Shown piece by piece: positions 8,546-18,535 of a stretch of 64,000 nucleotides of DNA. This stretch comes from Tahibacter aquaticus. GTDB lineage: Bacteria; Pseudomonadota; Gammaproteobacteria; Xanthomonadales; Rhodanobacteraceae. Numbering within the stretch: position 1 is the first letter of the stretch; every line of letters starts with the position of its first letter. The stretch lies in contig NZ_SNZH01000013.1 of assembly GCF_004363655.1 (NCBI RefSeq), positions 1-64,000 on the forward strand, in the 5' to 3' direction. Under the pieces are notes generated by a model. It did not search any database. It was given only the letters and a program-made list of their open reading frames with translations, and was not told the DNA's origin. A program made the position numbers and the translations under genes.

Positions 8546-9130
8546 CTAAACCGCCTGGAAACGCGGCATGCAGCGCATAAGTCCGTCCAGACGCTGCAAG
8601 GAATCGGTCATCTGCAGCCATTGCTGGCGCTCGGCCATTTCCACCGGCAGCAGTTCGGCCAGGCGAAAACCGACCCAGCTCGCGTCGTCGAAGCAGCGGC
8701 GATCGGCCTTGGCGTGCTCGCCACCGACCTGCTCCAGCAGGCGTTCGAGAATGACCGCGAGCAGGCCGTATTCGGGCGGCAATTCAAGGCTGGGCTCATG
8801 CTCCAGCCAGCTCACGCAACCATGTACCAGCCCGTTGTCGCGCACCCGAGTGGTAGTGGCGCGGAAACGCCGGCTGCCGCGCGCACGAATGCCGAGCAGG
8901 CCGTCGGGCAGCGAGTAGAAATCTTCGATCTGGGCCAGGGTTCCTACCGCCGCCGGCGTGGCCGGATCACCGGCTTCGCGCCCCGCAAGAATCAGGCACA
9001 CCCCGAAACCGCTGCCACTGCGACTGCATTCGCGCACCAGGTCCAGATAGCGCGGCTCGAAAATGCGCAGCGACAGCTGGCCGCCGGGAAACAGCACGGC
9101 GTTGAGTGGAAACAGCGGAATATCGTCCAT
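8546..9130 (-). CDS. LON peptidase substrate-binding domain protein
   Basis: A 194-residue stand-alone LON N-terminal domain: IPLFPLNAVLFPGG followed by LRIFEPRYLDLVRE is the family hallmark. There is no ATPase or protease domain. Such proteins are widespread in proteobacteria and may bind protein substrates, but no firm role is known. The ATG at 9130 begins the domain; an open extension to 9337 overlaps mpl and is rejected. It is the last gene of a leftward group with mpl and the 182-residue membrane protein. Confidence 0.88.
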   Translation of the reverse strand: MDDIPLFPLNAVLFPGGQLSLRIFEPRYLDLVRECSRSGSGFGVCLILAGREAGDPATPAAVGTLAQIEDFYSLPDGLLGIRARGSRRFRATTTRVRDNGLVHGCVSWLEHEPSLELPPEYGLLAVILERLLEQVGGEHAKADRRCFDDASWVGFRLAELLPVEMAERQQWLQMTDSLQRLDGLMRCMPRFQAV

Positions 9131-9185
9131 GGCCACGATCACAGTGTAGTGCCAGCAGGAGGCAGTACGGCAAGCGCCGGGCTGC

Positions 9186-10547
9186 CTAGTGTCCTGTCTC
9201 GACCAGCGCGGCGAAGCGCCGCGGCGCATTGTCGAAACCGCCGTTGGACATGAATACGACATGGTCGCCAGGCAGCGCCTGCACGCGCAGGCGCTGTAGC
9301 AGCGCATCGACGCTGGCGGCCGTTTCGCCGCGGCCATCGAGTGCGGCAGTTACCCGGCCCGCATCCCAGGGCAATTCCGACCGCTGCAGCAGCACGATCG
9401 CATCGGCATCGCGCAACGACGGCGCCAGTTCGTCCGCATGTGCGCCCAGACGCATGGAGTTGGACCGCGGCTCCAGGCCGACCAGGATGCGCGCCGTGCC
9501 GACACGGGCACGCAAGCCAGCCAGGGTCGTTGCTATCGCCGACGGGTGATGGGCGAAATCGTCGTAGATCGCGATGTCGCCAGGTCGGCCGATCAGTTCC
9601 AGTCGGCGCCGCGCACTGCGAAACCCGGCCAATGCGGCAATCGCCTGGTGCGTATCCACGCCGGCCGCCGCCGCGGCAGCCAGCGCCGCCAGCGCGTTCA
9701 TCACGTTGTGCCGCCCGATCAGCCCCCAGCGCACTTCGCCGTGATCCACACCGTCGGCAACGACGTGGAAGGCCGAGCCATCGGCACTGCTCAGGCGCGC
9801 CTGCCAGTCACCGCTGTCCATGCCGAAGCGCGTGACCGGACTCCAGCAACCCTGTGCCAGCACCTCGGACAGGTATTCGTCTTCGGCATTGACGACAAGA
9901 CGGCCGTTGCCGGGCACGGTGCGCACCAGATGATGGAACTGGCGCTGGATCGCGGCCACATCGGGAAAAATATCCGCGTGGTCGAACTCCAGATTGTTCA
10001 AAATGGCAATCTGCGGCCGGTAGTGGACGAACTTGGATCGCTTGTCGAAGAAGGCCGTATCGTATTCGTCGGCCTCGATCACGAACGCCTCGCCGCGGCC
10101 CAGCCGGGCTGACACAGCGAAATTCTGTGGTACGCCGCCGATCAGGAAACCCGGCTCGCGGCCACAGGCATCGAGGATGAAGGCAAGCATCGCCGTCGTC
10201 GTGGTCTTGCCGTGGGTGCCGGCAACCGCGAACACCTGGCGCCGGGCCAGTACCTGTTCGCCCAGCCATTGCGGCCCCGAGATATACGCCAGGCGCGCAT
10301 CGAGGAAATACTCCACCGCTGCATTGCCGCGCGACAGCGCATTGCCGACCACGACCTGGTCCGGCGCTGGCTGCAGGTGCCCGGCGCTGTAGCCCGGCTT
10401 GAGTGCAATGCCGAGCTGTTCCAATTGCGTGCTCATGGGCGGATAGACGTTCTGGTCGGAACCTTCCACCGTATGCCCGAGTTCGCGCGCCAGCGCCGCG
10501 AGGCCACCCATGAACGTGCCGCAGATGCCGAGGATATGCAGATGCAT
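9186..10547 (-). CDS. mpl: UDP-N-acetylmuramate:L-Ala-gamma-D-Glu-meso-DAP ligase
   Basis: Mpl recycles the murein tripeptide by attaching it to UDP-MurNAc in the cytoplasm. The 453-residue Mur ligase begins MHLHILGICGTFMGGLA, has the ATP loop GTHGKTTTTAML, the conserved IEADEYDTAFFDKRSKF (an Mpl hallmark), LNNLEFDHADIF, NVMNALAALAA and DDFAHHPSAI, with the C-terminal ligase domain ending in FMSNGGFDN. The ATG at 10547 starts 2 nt after the stop of the upstream membrane-protein gene, so the two are tightly coupled. Confidence 0.96.
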   Translation of the reverse strand: MHLHILGICGTFMGGLAALARELGHTVEGSDQNVYPPMSTQLEQLGIALKPGYSAGHLQPAPDQVVVGNALSRGNAAVEYFLDARLAYISGPQWLGEQVLARRQVFAVAGTHGKTTTTAMLAFILDACGREPGFLIGGVPQNFAVSARLGRGEAFVIEADEYDTAFFDKRSKFVHYRPQIAILNNLEFDHADIFPDVAAIQRQFHHLVRTVPGNGRLVVNAEDEYLSEVLAQGCWSPVTRFGMDSGDWQARLSSADGSAFHVVADGVDHGEVRWGLIGRHNVMNALAALAAAAAAGVDTHQAIAALAGFRSARRRLELIGRPGDIAIYDDFAHHPSAIATTLAGLRARVGTARILVGLEPRSNSMRLGAHADELAPSLRDADAIVLLQRSELPWDAGRVTAALDGRGETAASVDALLQRLRVQALPGDHVVFMSNGGFDNAPRRFAALVETGH

Positions 10548-10549
10548 GG

Positions 10550-11098
10550 TCAGGCTCCGGCGACCGATTTGCCGAACAGGGCGACGAGCATCACGGCGAC
10601 GGCGAACTCCATGGCAAATGCGATCAGCAGCGCCAGCACGAAACGGACTTCCAGCGCGTGGCGAAGGATGTGCGCGTCGACGACGAACTTCCACAGGCCG
10701 ATCGCCGAGATCACCAGCATGGTCAGCAACTGCACGCCGGTGACCGTTTCGGGCTTGGTTTCCGGCGTCGGCAACGGGCCCGACATGGCCAGCACCGGCA
10801 GTAGCAGTACGGCGGCCACCGCCGCGACCAACACACTGGCCAAGGCCGTCTGGACGAAACGCGCCTGCAATTGCTTGGTCATGAGCACGAGGTGGAGCAC
10901 GCCCAGGCTCAAGCCGACGCCGACAGCCGTGCGTAACATGGCCATGTCGGCTGCATCGCCGAGCAGCGCGTTGGCCAGGCCTGAAAAGACGATCGTCGCC
11001 ACCGTTACCGTCAGCAACAAACGCGGTGAATGCGGCAGCTCCTGCGGCCCGCGCCGCAACAGCACGATATCGCGCAGGATCAACAGGAATTCAGGCAT
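10550..11098 (-). CDS. Hypothetical multi-pass membrane protein upstream of mpl
   Basis: The 182-residue protein has about five hydrophobic segments, among them LLLTVTVATIVFSGLANALL, ASVLVAAVAAVLLLPVLAM, LLTMLVISAIGLWKFVV and VLALLIAFAMEFAVAVML. I do not recognise a named family; the layout recalls small Yip1-like inner-membrane proteins. It sits between adk and mpl on the same strand, only 2 nt before mpl, so coexpression with murein recycling is likely, though no functional link can be read from sequence. Confidence 0.75.
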   Translation of the reverse strand: MPEFLLILRDIVLLRRGPQELPHSPRLLLTVTVATIVFSGLANALLGDAADMAMLRTAVGVGLSLGVLHLVLMTKQLQARFVQTALASVLVAAVAAVLLLPVLAMSGPLPTPETKPETVTGVQLLTMLVISAIGLWKFVVDAHILRHALEVRFVLALLIAFAMEFAVAVMLVALFGKSVAGA

Positions 11099-11176
11099 GG
11101 GCAGTCCCGTTCCGTCATCCAGGCTGCAGCGGCCAGAAGCAGCTGTCGCCCGGACGGGGCAAACGTCGTGCGGCGC

Positions 11177-11749
11177 TCAGGCCGCTTTGCGCGGCAATGC
11201 CGACAGAATGCGCTGGAAAACGTCGGACAGTTCGCCGACGCCGTCGAGCACGGTCAGGCGTCCCTTGCCTTCGTAGAAACCGGCTACTGGCGCGGTCTGT
11301 TCTGCATAGACACGCAGGCGCTCGCGCACGGTTTCCGGCGTATCGTCCTTGCGCCCCTGATCGGCGGCGCGACCGGCCAGGCGTTCGACGATATGCTCGC
11401 TGGGCACGACCAGTTGCAAGGCAACGTCGACCGGCTGCTGCAGGCGCTCAAGCAGCCGTTCCAGCGCTTCGCACTGGGCCAGGTTGCGCGGGTAGCCATC
11501 GAGGATGAAACCCGCGCGGGCGTCGGACTGGGCCAGGCGCTCTTCCAGCATGCCCAGCACAATGTCGTCGGACACCAGCTGGCCTGCATCCATGACGGCC
11601 TTGGCCTTGAGCCCCAGCGGCGAGCCGGCGGCTACGGCAGCACGCAGCAAGTCACCAGTGGAAATGTGCGGAATGTTCAATTCGGCCTTCAGCAGACCCG
11701 CCTGGGTGCCCTTGCCCGAACCGGGCGCCCCGAGTAGCACGATACGCAT
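11177..11749 (-). CDS. adk: Adenylate kinase, short form
   Basis: Adk interconverts 2 ADP with ATP and AMP. The 190-residue protein has the P-loop GAPGSGKGT, the AMP-site STGDLLRAA, FILDGYPRN and a short LID (RLAGRAADQGRKDDTPETV) lacking the ~27-residue insertion of the long form found in E. coli. Short Adk is usual in Xanthomonadales. It is divergent from the PPi-phosphofructokinase gene across 208 bp that must carry both promoters. Confidence 0.95.
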   Translation of the reverse strand: MRIVLLGAPGSGKGTQAGLLKAELNIPHISTGDLLRAAVAAGSPLGLKAKAVMDAGQLVSDDIVLGMLEERLAQSDARAGFILDGYPRNLAQCEALERLLERLQQPVDVALQLVVPSEHIVERLAGRAADQGRKDDTPETVRERLRVYAEQTAPVAGFYEGKGRLTVLDGVGELSDVFQRILSALPRKAA

Positions 11750-11957
11750 GGATGGATGGTTTCCTGGAGAGGCCGCGGCGGACCGGGCCTAGGTTAGACT
11801 CTGGCGCGAACGCTAACGGGCGCCACCCGGTTAGTCAAACAACCGCCAGTGCCGGCCGGCACCGCCAGATCGCCCTGCGGCAGCCGCACCAGCCTCGGCA
11901 AAATCCTGCTCACCCCCGCAATCCGGCCGCCTTGCGTGGCCCGTCAAGGAGTTCCTC

Positions 11958-13220
11958 ATGCGTCAAGGCAAGCTCTTGTATGCCCAGTCCGGCGGCGTAA
12001 CCGCCGTGATCAACGCCACTGCTGCCGCGGTGATCGAGACAGCGCGCGCCAACGGCGTACCGGTACTGGCCGGACGCAACGGCATCATCGGCGTGCTGCG
12101 CGAAGAGCTGATCGACACACGCAAGGAAAGCGCTGCGGCCATTGCGGCATTACGCCACACCCCCGGCGGCGCCTTCGGCTCCTGCCGCTTCAAGCTGAAA
12201 TCGCTGGAACAGAGCCGCGCCCAGTACGAACGCCTGATCGACGTACTGCGCGCCCACGACATCCGCTATTTCCTCTACAACGGCGGCAACGATTCCGCCG
12301 ACACCTCACACAAGATCTCGCAGATCGCCCAGGCGCTGGACTATCCGCTGACCTGCATCGGCGTGCCCAAGACAGTCGACAACGACCTCGCCGTGACCGA
12401 CTGCTGCCCCGGCTTTGGCTCGGTGGCCAAGTACACCGCGCTGTCCATTCTCGAAGCGGGCTACGACGTCGAGTCCATGGCCGAGTCTTCGACCAAAGTC
12501 TTCATCATGGAAGTAATGGGCCGTCACGCCGGCTGGATTGCCGCCGCCGCCGGCCTGGCGGCGAAGAACGCCGACGAGCCGCCGCACCTGATCCTGTTCC
12601 CGGAAATCGCCTTCGACGAAGACGCCTTCCTGGCCAAGGTCAAGGCCACGGTGGAACGCGTCGGCTATTGCACCGTCGTCGCCTCGGAAGGGCTGAAGAA
12701 CGCCGCCGGCGAATTCCTCGCCGAAGCCGGCACGCGCGATGCGTTCGGCCACAGCCAGCTCGGCGGACTGGCACCGGTACTGGCGCAGCTGGTCAAGAGC
12801 AAGCTGGGCTACAAATACCATTGGGCACTGCCGGACTATCTGCAGCGCTCGGCCCGGCATATCGCCTCGCAGACCGATTTCGACCACGCCACTGCCGTAG
12901 GCAAGGCCGCGGTGGAAATGGCCTTGGCCGGCAAGAACGCCAGCATGCCGGTGATCAAGCGCACCTCGGACGCGCCCTACCGCTGGAAAATCGAGGCAGC
13001 GCCGCTGTCCAAGGTAGCCAACCACGAAAAGAAGCTGCCGAAGAGCTACATCCGCAAGGACGGCTACGGCATTACCGAAGCGGCGCGCAGCTACCTGGAA
13101 CCGCTGATCCGCGGCGAAGCCTATCCGCCGTACGCCAAGGACGGCCTGCCGAAATATGTGCGGCTGAAAAAAATGCTCGTGGCGAAAAAATTGCCTGAGT
13201 ACGTCATCGCCGACAAGTAA
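11958..13220 (+). CDS. pfp: Pyrophosphate-dependent 6-phosphofructokinase
   Basis: The 420-residue protein is a group-II phosphofructokinase. The phosphoryl-donor site reads YNGGNDSADT and the catalytic loop IGVPKTVDNDL: aspartate after GGN and lysine in PKT are the two positions that favour pyrophosphate over ATP. EVMGRHAGWIAAA contributes to fructose-6-phosphate binding. The GGND variant differs from the common GGDD of PPi enzymes and may mark a subclade. The enzyme makes glycolysis reversible at this step and spends PPi instead of ATP. The neighbourhood (adk, hppA, ppa) fits a PPi-centred energy economy. A 15-bp hairpin follows the stop. Confidence 0.93.
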   Translation: MRQGKLLYAQSGGVTAVINATAAAVIETARANGVPVLAGRNGIIGVLREELIDTRKESAAAIAALRHTPGGAFGSCRFKLKSLEQSRAQYERLIDVLRAHDIRYFLYNGGNDSADTSHKISQIAQALDYPLTCIGVPKTVDNDLAVTDCCPGFGSVAKYTALSILEAGYDVESMAESSTKVFIMEVMGRHAGWIAAAAGLAAKNADEPPHLILFPEIAFDEDAFLAKVKATVERVGYCTVVASEGLKNAAGEFLAEAGTRDAFGHSQLGGLAPVLAQLVKSKLGYKYHWALPDYLQRSARHIASQTDFDHATAVGKAAVEMALAGKNASMPVIKRTSDAPYRWKIEAAPLSKVANHEKKLPKSYIRKDGYGITEAARSYLEPLIRGEAYPPYAKDGLPKYVRLKKMLVAKKLPEYVIADK

Positions 13221-13235
13221 ACGCATCGCAGTCGC

Positions 13236-13276
13236 GGCATCCGCCAGCGCACCCCCGGCTGGCGCTGGCGGATGCC
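13236..13276. terminator. 15-bp perfect GC-rich hairpin between convergent genes
   Basis: GGCATCCGCCAGCGC (13236-13250) pairs exactly with 13262-13276 around an 11-nt loop, 15 bp after the pfp stop and 12 bp before the end of the convergent DUF805 gene. There is no U-tract, so it could be a bidirectional terminator or a 3'-end protecting stem. Confidence 0.6.
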
Positions 13277-13287
13277 GGCCGCGTTAC

Positions 13288-13647
13288 TCAGCTGGCATTG
13301 CCGAAACGATTCGGCCCCGGCGTACCCGGCAGGAAGCCGTTGAAGACCAGTGCGATCAGGCCGCCCACTGCCGGCACCAGGCCGATCAGGATCCACCAGG
13401 CAGATTTGTCCACGTCATGCCAGCGCTTGGCCTGGATGGCCAGGGCCGGCCAGATGACGGCCAGTCCGGCGAGTCCCATCAAAATTCCGCCCAGGCCCGA
13501 TCCGGCCTGCGGATTGCTCATGTCCGTGGTCATGAACATCACCCCGGCGAGCAGGCCAAACAGCACGAGCACCGCAACGGTGAAACCCCAATACACGCCG
13601 CGACCGACGCGACCATCGAACGAAAACAGCAGTTGCCCCCAGTTCAT
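13288..13647 (-). CDS. DUF805 membrane protein, copy 1
   Basis: This 119-residue inner-membrane protein has the DUF805 start MNWGQLLFSFDGRVGR, three to four hydrophobic segments, the AKRWHDVDKSAWW block and an ending (FLPGTPGPNRFG) typical of the family. The function of DUF805 is unknown. A strong GGAGGT lies 7 nt before the ATG at 13647. The next upstream gene on this strand is a paralogue with the same end motif (PGTPRANRFG), so the pair arose by tandem duplication. Confidence 0.88.
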   Translation of the reverse strand: MNWGQLLFSFDGRVGRGVYWGFTVAVLVLFGLLAGVMFMTTDMSNPQAGSGLGGILMGLAGLAVIWPALAIQAKRWHDVDKSAWWILIGLVPAVGGLIALVFNGFLPGTPGPNRFGNAS

Positions 13648-13793
13648 GACTGACCTCCGTTGAGTGGAAACGCCCGGCGGGCGGCAGTGTCTGTGCCTGA
13701 AATGCCGGGTTCCCCCTAACAAACGCCAGGGAAGGGCAGAACGAACGGGCTGTCTTGCCGCCGCCCCGGCGGCCGCGCCAGGCGGGTACCGCC

Positions 13794-14147
13794 TCAGCAT
13801 GGCTGGCCGAAGCGGTTGGCCCGTGGCGTGCCAGGCACGAAGCCGGTGAATGCCACGGCGATCAATCCGCCGACGAAAGGAATGGCACCGAGCAGCATCC
13901 ACCAGCCGGACATATCCACGTCATGCCAGCGCTTGGCGGTCACTGCCAACGACGGCCAGACCACCAGCAGCCAGAACAACGCGGTCACGAGGTCGACGAT
14001 GCCCATGCCCGCCTGGGCCTTTTCGCCGCTCATCACAGCGATGCATTCGAGCAGGCCGAACAACACCAGCAGCACGACGCCGAACAGCCAGAACACCGTC
14101 CGATTCACCCGTCCGCGGAACGAAAACAGCAACTGACCCCAGCTCAT
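13794..14147 (-). CDS. DUF805 membrane protein, copy 2
   Basis: At 117 residues, it parallels copy 1 throughout: MSWGQLLFSFRGRVNR, AKRWHDVDMSGWW and FVPGTPRANRFG. Hydrophobic segments are WLFGVVLLVLFGLLECIAV, LVTALFWLLVVWPSLAV and MLLGAIPFVGGLIAVAF. AAGG precedes the ATG at 14147. Codon usage is like its surroundings, so the duplication need not be recent. It is divergent from hppA over about 400 bp. Confidence 0.88.
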   Translation of the reverse strand: MSWGQLLFSFRGRVNRTVFWLFGVVLLVLFGLLECIAVMSGEKAQAGMGIVDLVTALFWLLVVWPSLAVTAKRWHDVDMSGWWMLLGAIPFVGGLIAVAFTGFVPGTPRANRFGQPC

Positions 14148-14543
14148 CCGGATCTGCCTTGCGTCAACGCCGGACCGGCTATCGGTCCGACTCAAGTCCC
14201 GCCGTCTGCGCAGCGGGTGTACTTGTGCAAAGCGCCAGGAACAGCAAAACCGAATGGCACTGCGGGCTGGACGGCAGCGGCTTTTGTATTGCAGCGCAAA
14301 AAACCACAAGCGCAATCCGTGGCTATACTCGGCCGGTAGGTCTGCTGTACTTCCGCTTGAGTGTTCCGTCAGGTTCGCCATTCCCAGGGGATGGGGTAGC
14401 GAACAGGGGAGAGTTCGTGTCCGGAAGCTGGCCGCCGCTGTTGCGCAGAGGCGGTACGGTACTGCTGGTCCGGCTGGTCGAACGCCGTTCCCACGGCGGT
14501 CCGCTCAAGTATTTCGGTAGTTGAGTTAGGACGGGAGGGTTCG
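14148..14543 (+). promoter_or_regulatory. Intergenic region with probable hppA promoter and long leader
   Basis: The 396 bp between the DUF805 gene and hppA have no credible gene. TATACT at 14324-14329, preceded by TG, is a plausible -10, which would give a 5' leader of about 205 nt. The leader has several inverted segments; CTTGAG near 14351 can pair with CTCAAG near 14505, closing a large structured domain just before the ribosome site GGGAGGG. It matches no riboswitch class I know. Confidence 0.35.
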
Positions 14544-16589
<2,046 letters not shown>

Positions 16590-16615
16590 GCCGCAACACC
16601 GCTCCACCGCGTCAC

Positions 16616-16646
16616 GAAAAAGCCCCGCAACGGCGGGGCTTTTTCT
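16616..16646 (+). terminator. Rho-independent terminator after hppA
   Basis: AGCCCCGC (16621-16628), a 4-nt loop and GCGGGGCT (16633-16640) form an 8-bp stem flanked by A4 before and T5 after. It separates hppA from ppa. Confidence 0.9.
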
Positions 16647-16750
16647 TTTGCGGCATAAGCCGGCCGCCCGGGTTTGGTGCGTTGCACAAGGGTTTTGTCT
16701 TATCCTTCGCGCCCTTCTGCCCCGCCCGGGGCCTAAACCTGGATACTGCA

Positions 16751-17296
16751 ATGGGCCTGGACCGCGTTCCGACCGGCAAAGATGTGCCGCACGAAATCAA
16801 CGTCATCATCGAAATTCCCAAGGATGCGGAACCGGTGAAATACGAGGTGGACAAGGCCAGCGGCGCCATTTTCGTCGACCGCGTGCTGTCCACCCCGATG
16901 CGCTACCCCTGCAACTACGGCTACGTGCCGAATACCCTCGGCGGCGACGGCGACCCGCTCGACGCGCTGGTGATCCTGCCGCTGCCGCTGGTGCCCGGCG
17001 CGGTCATCCGTTGCCGTCCGGTCGGCGTGCTGCGCATGACCGACGAGGCCGGCAGCGACGAAAAGCTGGTGGTGGTGCCGATTTCCAAGGTCTTCGCCGG
17101 CTATGCCCATATCGAAGACATCAAGCAGGTTTCGGCGCACTGGCTGGAACGCATCGGCCACTTCTTCGAGCACTACAAAGACCTGGAAAAGGGCAAGTGG
17201 GTCAAGGTCGAAGGCTGGGACGGCGCGGAAGGGGCCAAGAAAGACGTACTGGACGGCATTGCCCGCTATCAGGCCGACCAGGACGAAAACGGCTGA
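16751..17296 (+). CDS. ppa: Soluble inorganic pyrophosphatase (family I)
   Basis: Ppa hydrolyses PPi in the cytosol, pulling biosynthetic reactions forward. The 181-residue protein has the family I order: INVIIEIPKDAEPVKYEVDK, RYPCNYGYVPNTL, the metal-binding signature DGDPLDALVI and DIKQVSAHWLERIGHFFEHY. The ATG at 16751 gives the standard bacterial length; an in-frame start at 16682 is unlikely. It has its own interval after the hppA terminator, so the two pyrophosphatases are probably separately transcribed. The cell can therefore waste PPi here or conserve its energy through HppA and Pfp. Confidence 0.96.
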   Translation: MGLDRVPTGKDVPHEINVIIEIPKDAEPVKYEVDKASGAIFVDRVLSTPMRYPCNYGYVPNTLGGDGDPLDALVILPLPLVPGAVIRCRPVGVLRMTDEAGSDEKLVVVPISKVFAGYAHIEDIKQVSAHWLERIGHFFEHYKDLEKGKWVKVEGWDGAEGAKKDVLDGIARYQADQDENG

Positions 17297-17321
17297 ACGC
17301 CGCAAAAAACCATCAATGAAA

Positions 17322-17345
17322 AAGGCGGCCAAGGCCGCCTTTTTC
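17322..17345. terminator. Terminator shared by ppa and the convergent DUF2333 gene
   Basis: AAGGCGGCC (17322-17330), loop AA, GGCCGCCTT (17333-17341), followed by T3; A-rich on the other side, so it can work in both directions. Confidence 0.85.
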
Positions 17346-17367
17346 ATTTCCCTGGCCGGGCCGCCCG

Positions 17368-18390
17368 TCAACCGCTGCGCAGCAATTCCGCCAGCTCCAG
17401 CACTGCCGTATTCGCGCGCGAGACGTAGTTGGCCATTACCAGCGAATGGTTGGCGAAGAAGCCGAACGGCGAACCGTTGAGCACGACCGGTGAACCCAGT
17501 CCGTTCTGTGCCTCTTCCAGTTCGCGCACCACCTGCTGCAGGCTGACTCTCGCATTCTTGTTGACCAGCACCGGTTCGAAATCGCGCTGCATCGCGTGCA
17601 GCTGCTGCAGCAGCGCCCAGGTATAGCCGCGCGCTTCGTAGAACACATCGTCGATCTGGTTCCACGGCGTCTGCACCAGGCGCGGGCTTTCGCCGGGCTT
17701 GGACTGCTGCGCATTGCGGTCGCCGGCCAGGTCGGTATCCAGGCGAACCTGGCCGACACTGGCCGAAAGGCGCTGCGACAGCGAACCCAGGCGGATCGAA
17801 GCCTGGTCGAGATATTTGGCCAGGTTGTCGGCGCGGGTATAGAACTGCGCGTCCGACTGGTCGTTGTCACCCAGCCGGTTCAGATAGGAATTCAGGTAAC
17901 CGACCGCCTTGCGGTATTGGCTTTCCGAGCTGGGAAGCAGCCAGCGGTCGTTAGGGCTGGACAGCAGCGGCTCGGCTTCCCGCAAGTCCTTGTCGTCGGT
18001 GCTCTGGGTCTGCGAACGGCTGAAATCATTGCGCAGCGAGCGGCTCAGATCGCGACTGGCGGTCAGCACACCGAATTCCCAGTTCGGTACGTTATCCATC
18101 AGCACACCCGGCGGCAGCAGATCGTTGGACAGATAGCCGCCGCGCTTGTCCAGCAAGGTTTCCAGCGTCGCAATCAACGTCGCCGTGGTTACGCTGCCGA
18201 CGACGACCGGCTGACTGACCAGCTGGGCGCGGCGCTCGGCCTCCTTTTGCACGTCCAGCGACGCCGGCTCGTAGTCCCACCACCACATCAGGCCGAGCAA
18301 ACCCAATAACAGGATGCCCAGCAAGGTGCCAAGGGCGCTCAGCCAGGGCCGGCGTTTGCGCGTCGCAATCAGGCTTTCGGTCGAGCTCAT
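17368..18390 (-). CDS. DUF2333 family inner-membrane protein
   Basis: The 340-residue protein has one N-terminal membrane anchor (WLSALGTLLGILLLGLLGLM) followed by WWWDYEP and a soluble periplasmic domain. Family blocks include LLDKRGGYLSNDLLPPG, DNVPNWEFGVLTASRDLS and GSLSQRLSASVG. DUF2333 is common in gammaproteobacteria and has no known function. The ATG at 18390 begins just before the anchor; a longer open frame beyond it is antisense to the beta-helix gene and is rejected. Confidence 0.88.
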   Translation of the reverse strand: MSSTESLIATRKRRPWLSALGTLLGILLLGLLGLMWWWDYEPASLDVQKEAERRAQLVSQPVVVGSVTTATLIATLETLLDKRGGYLSNDLLPPGVLMDNVPNWEFGVLTASRDLSRSLRNDFSRSQTQSTDDKDLREAEPLLSSPNDRWLLPSSESQYRKAVGYLNSYLNRLGDNDQSDAQFYTRADNLAKYLDQASIRLGSLSQRLSASVGQVRLDTDLAGDRNAQQSKPGESPRLVQTPWNQIDDVFYEARGYTWALLQQLHAMQRDFEPVLVNKNARVSLQQVVRELEEAQNGLGSPVVLNGSPFGFFANHSLVMANYVSRANTAVLELAELLRSG

Positions 18391-18535
18391 GACATCAGCA
18401 TCCTTGTTGTAAGTAACTGCATTCTTGGGGCGGGCGGCCGCGGCGATCAAGTGCGCAAAGCGATGCAGGCACGGTATTGGCTTGTGCTTGCCGCTACCAT
18501 CCGCGCCGGGGGCCAGCCGGCCAGAAGGGGAAACC

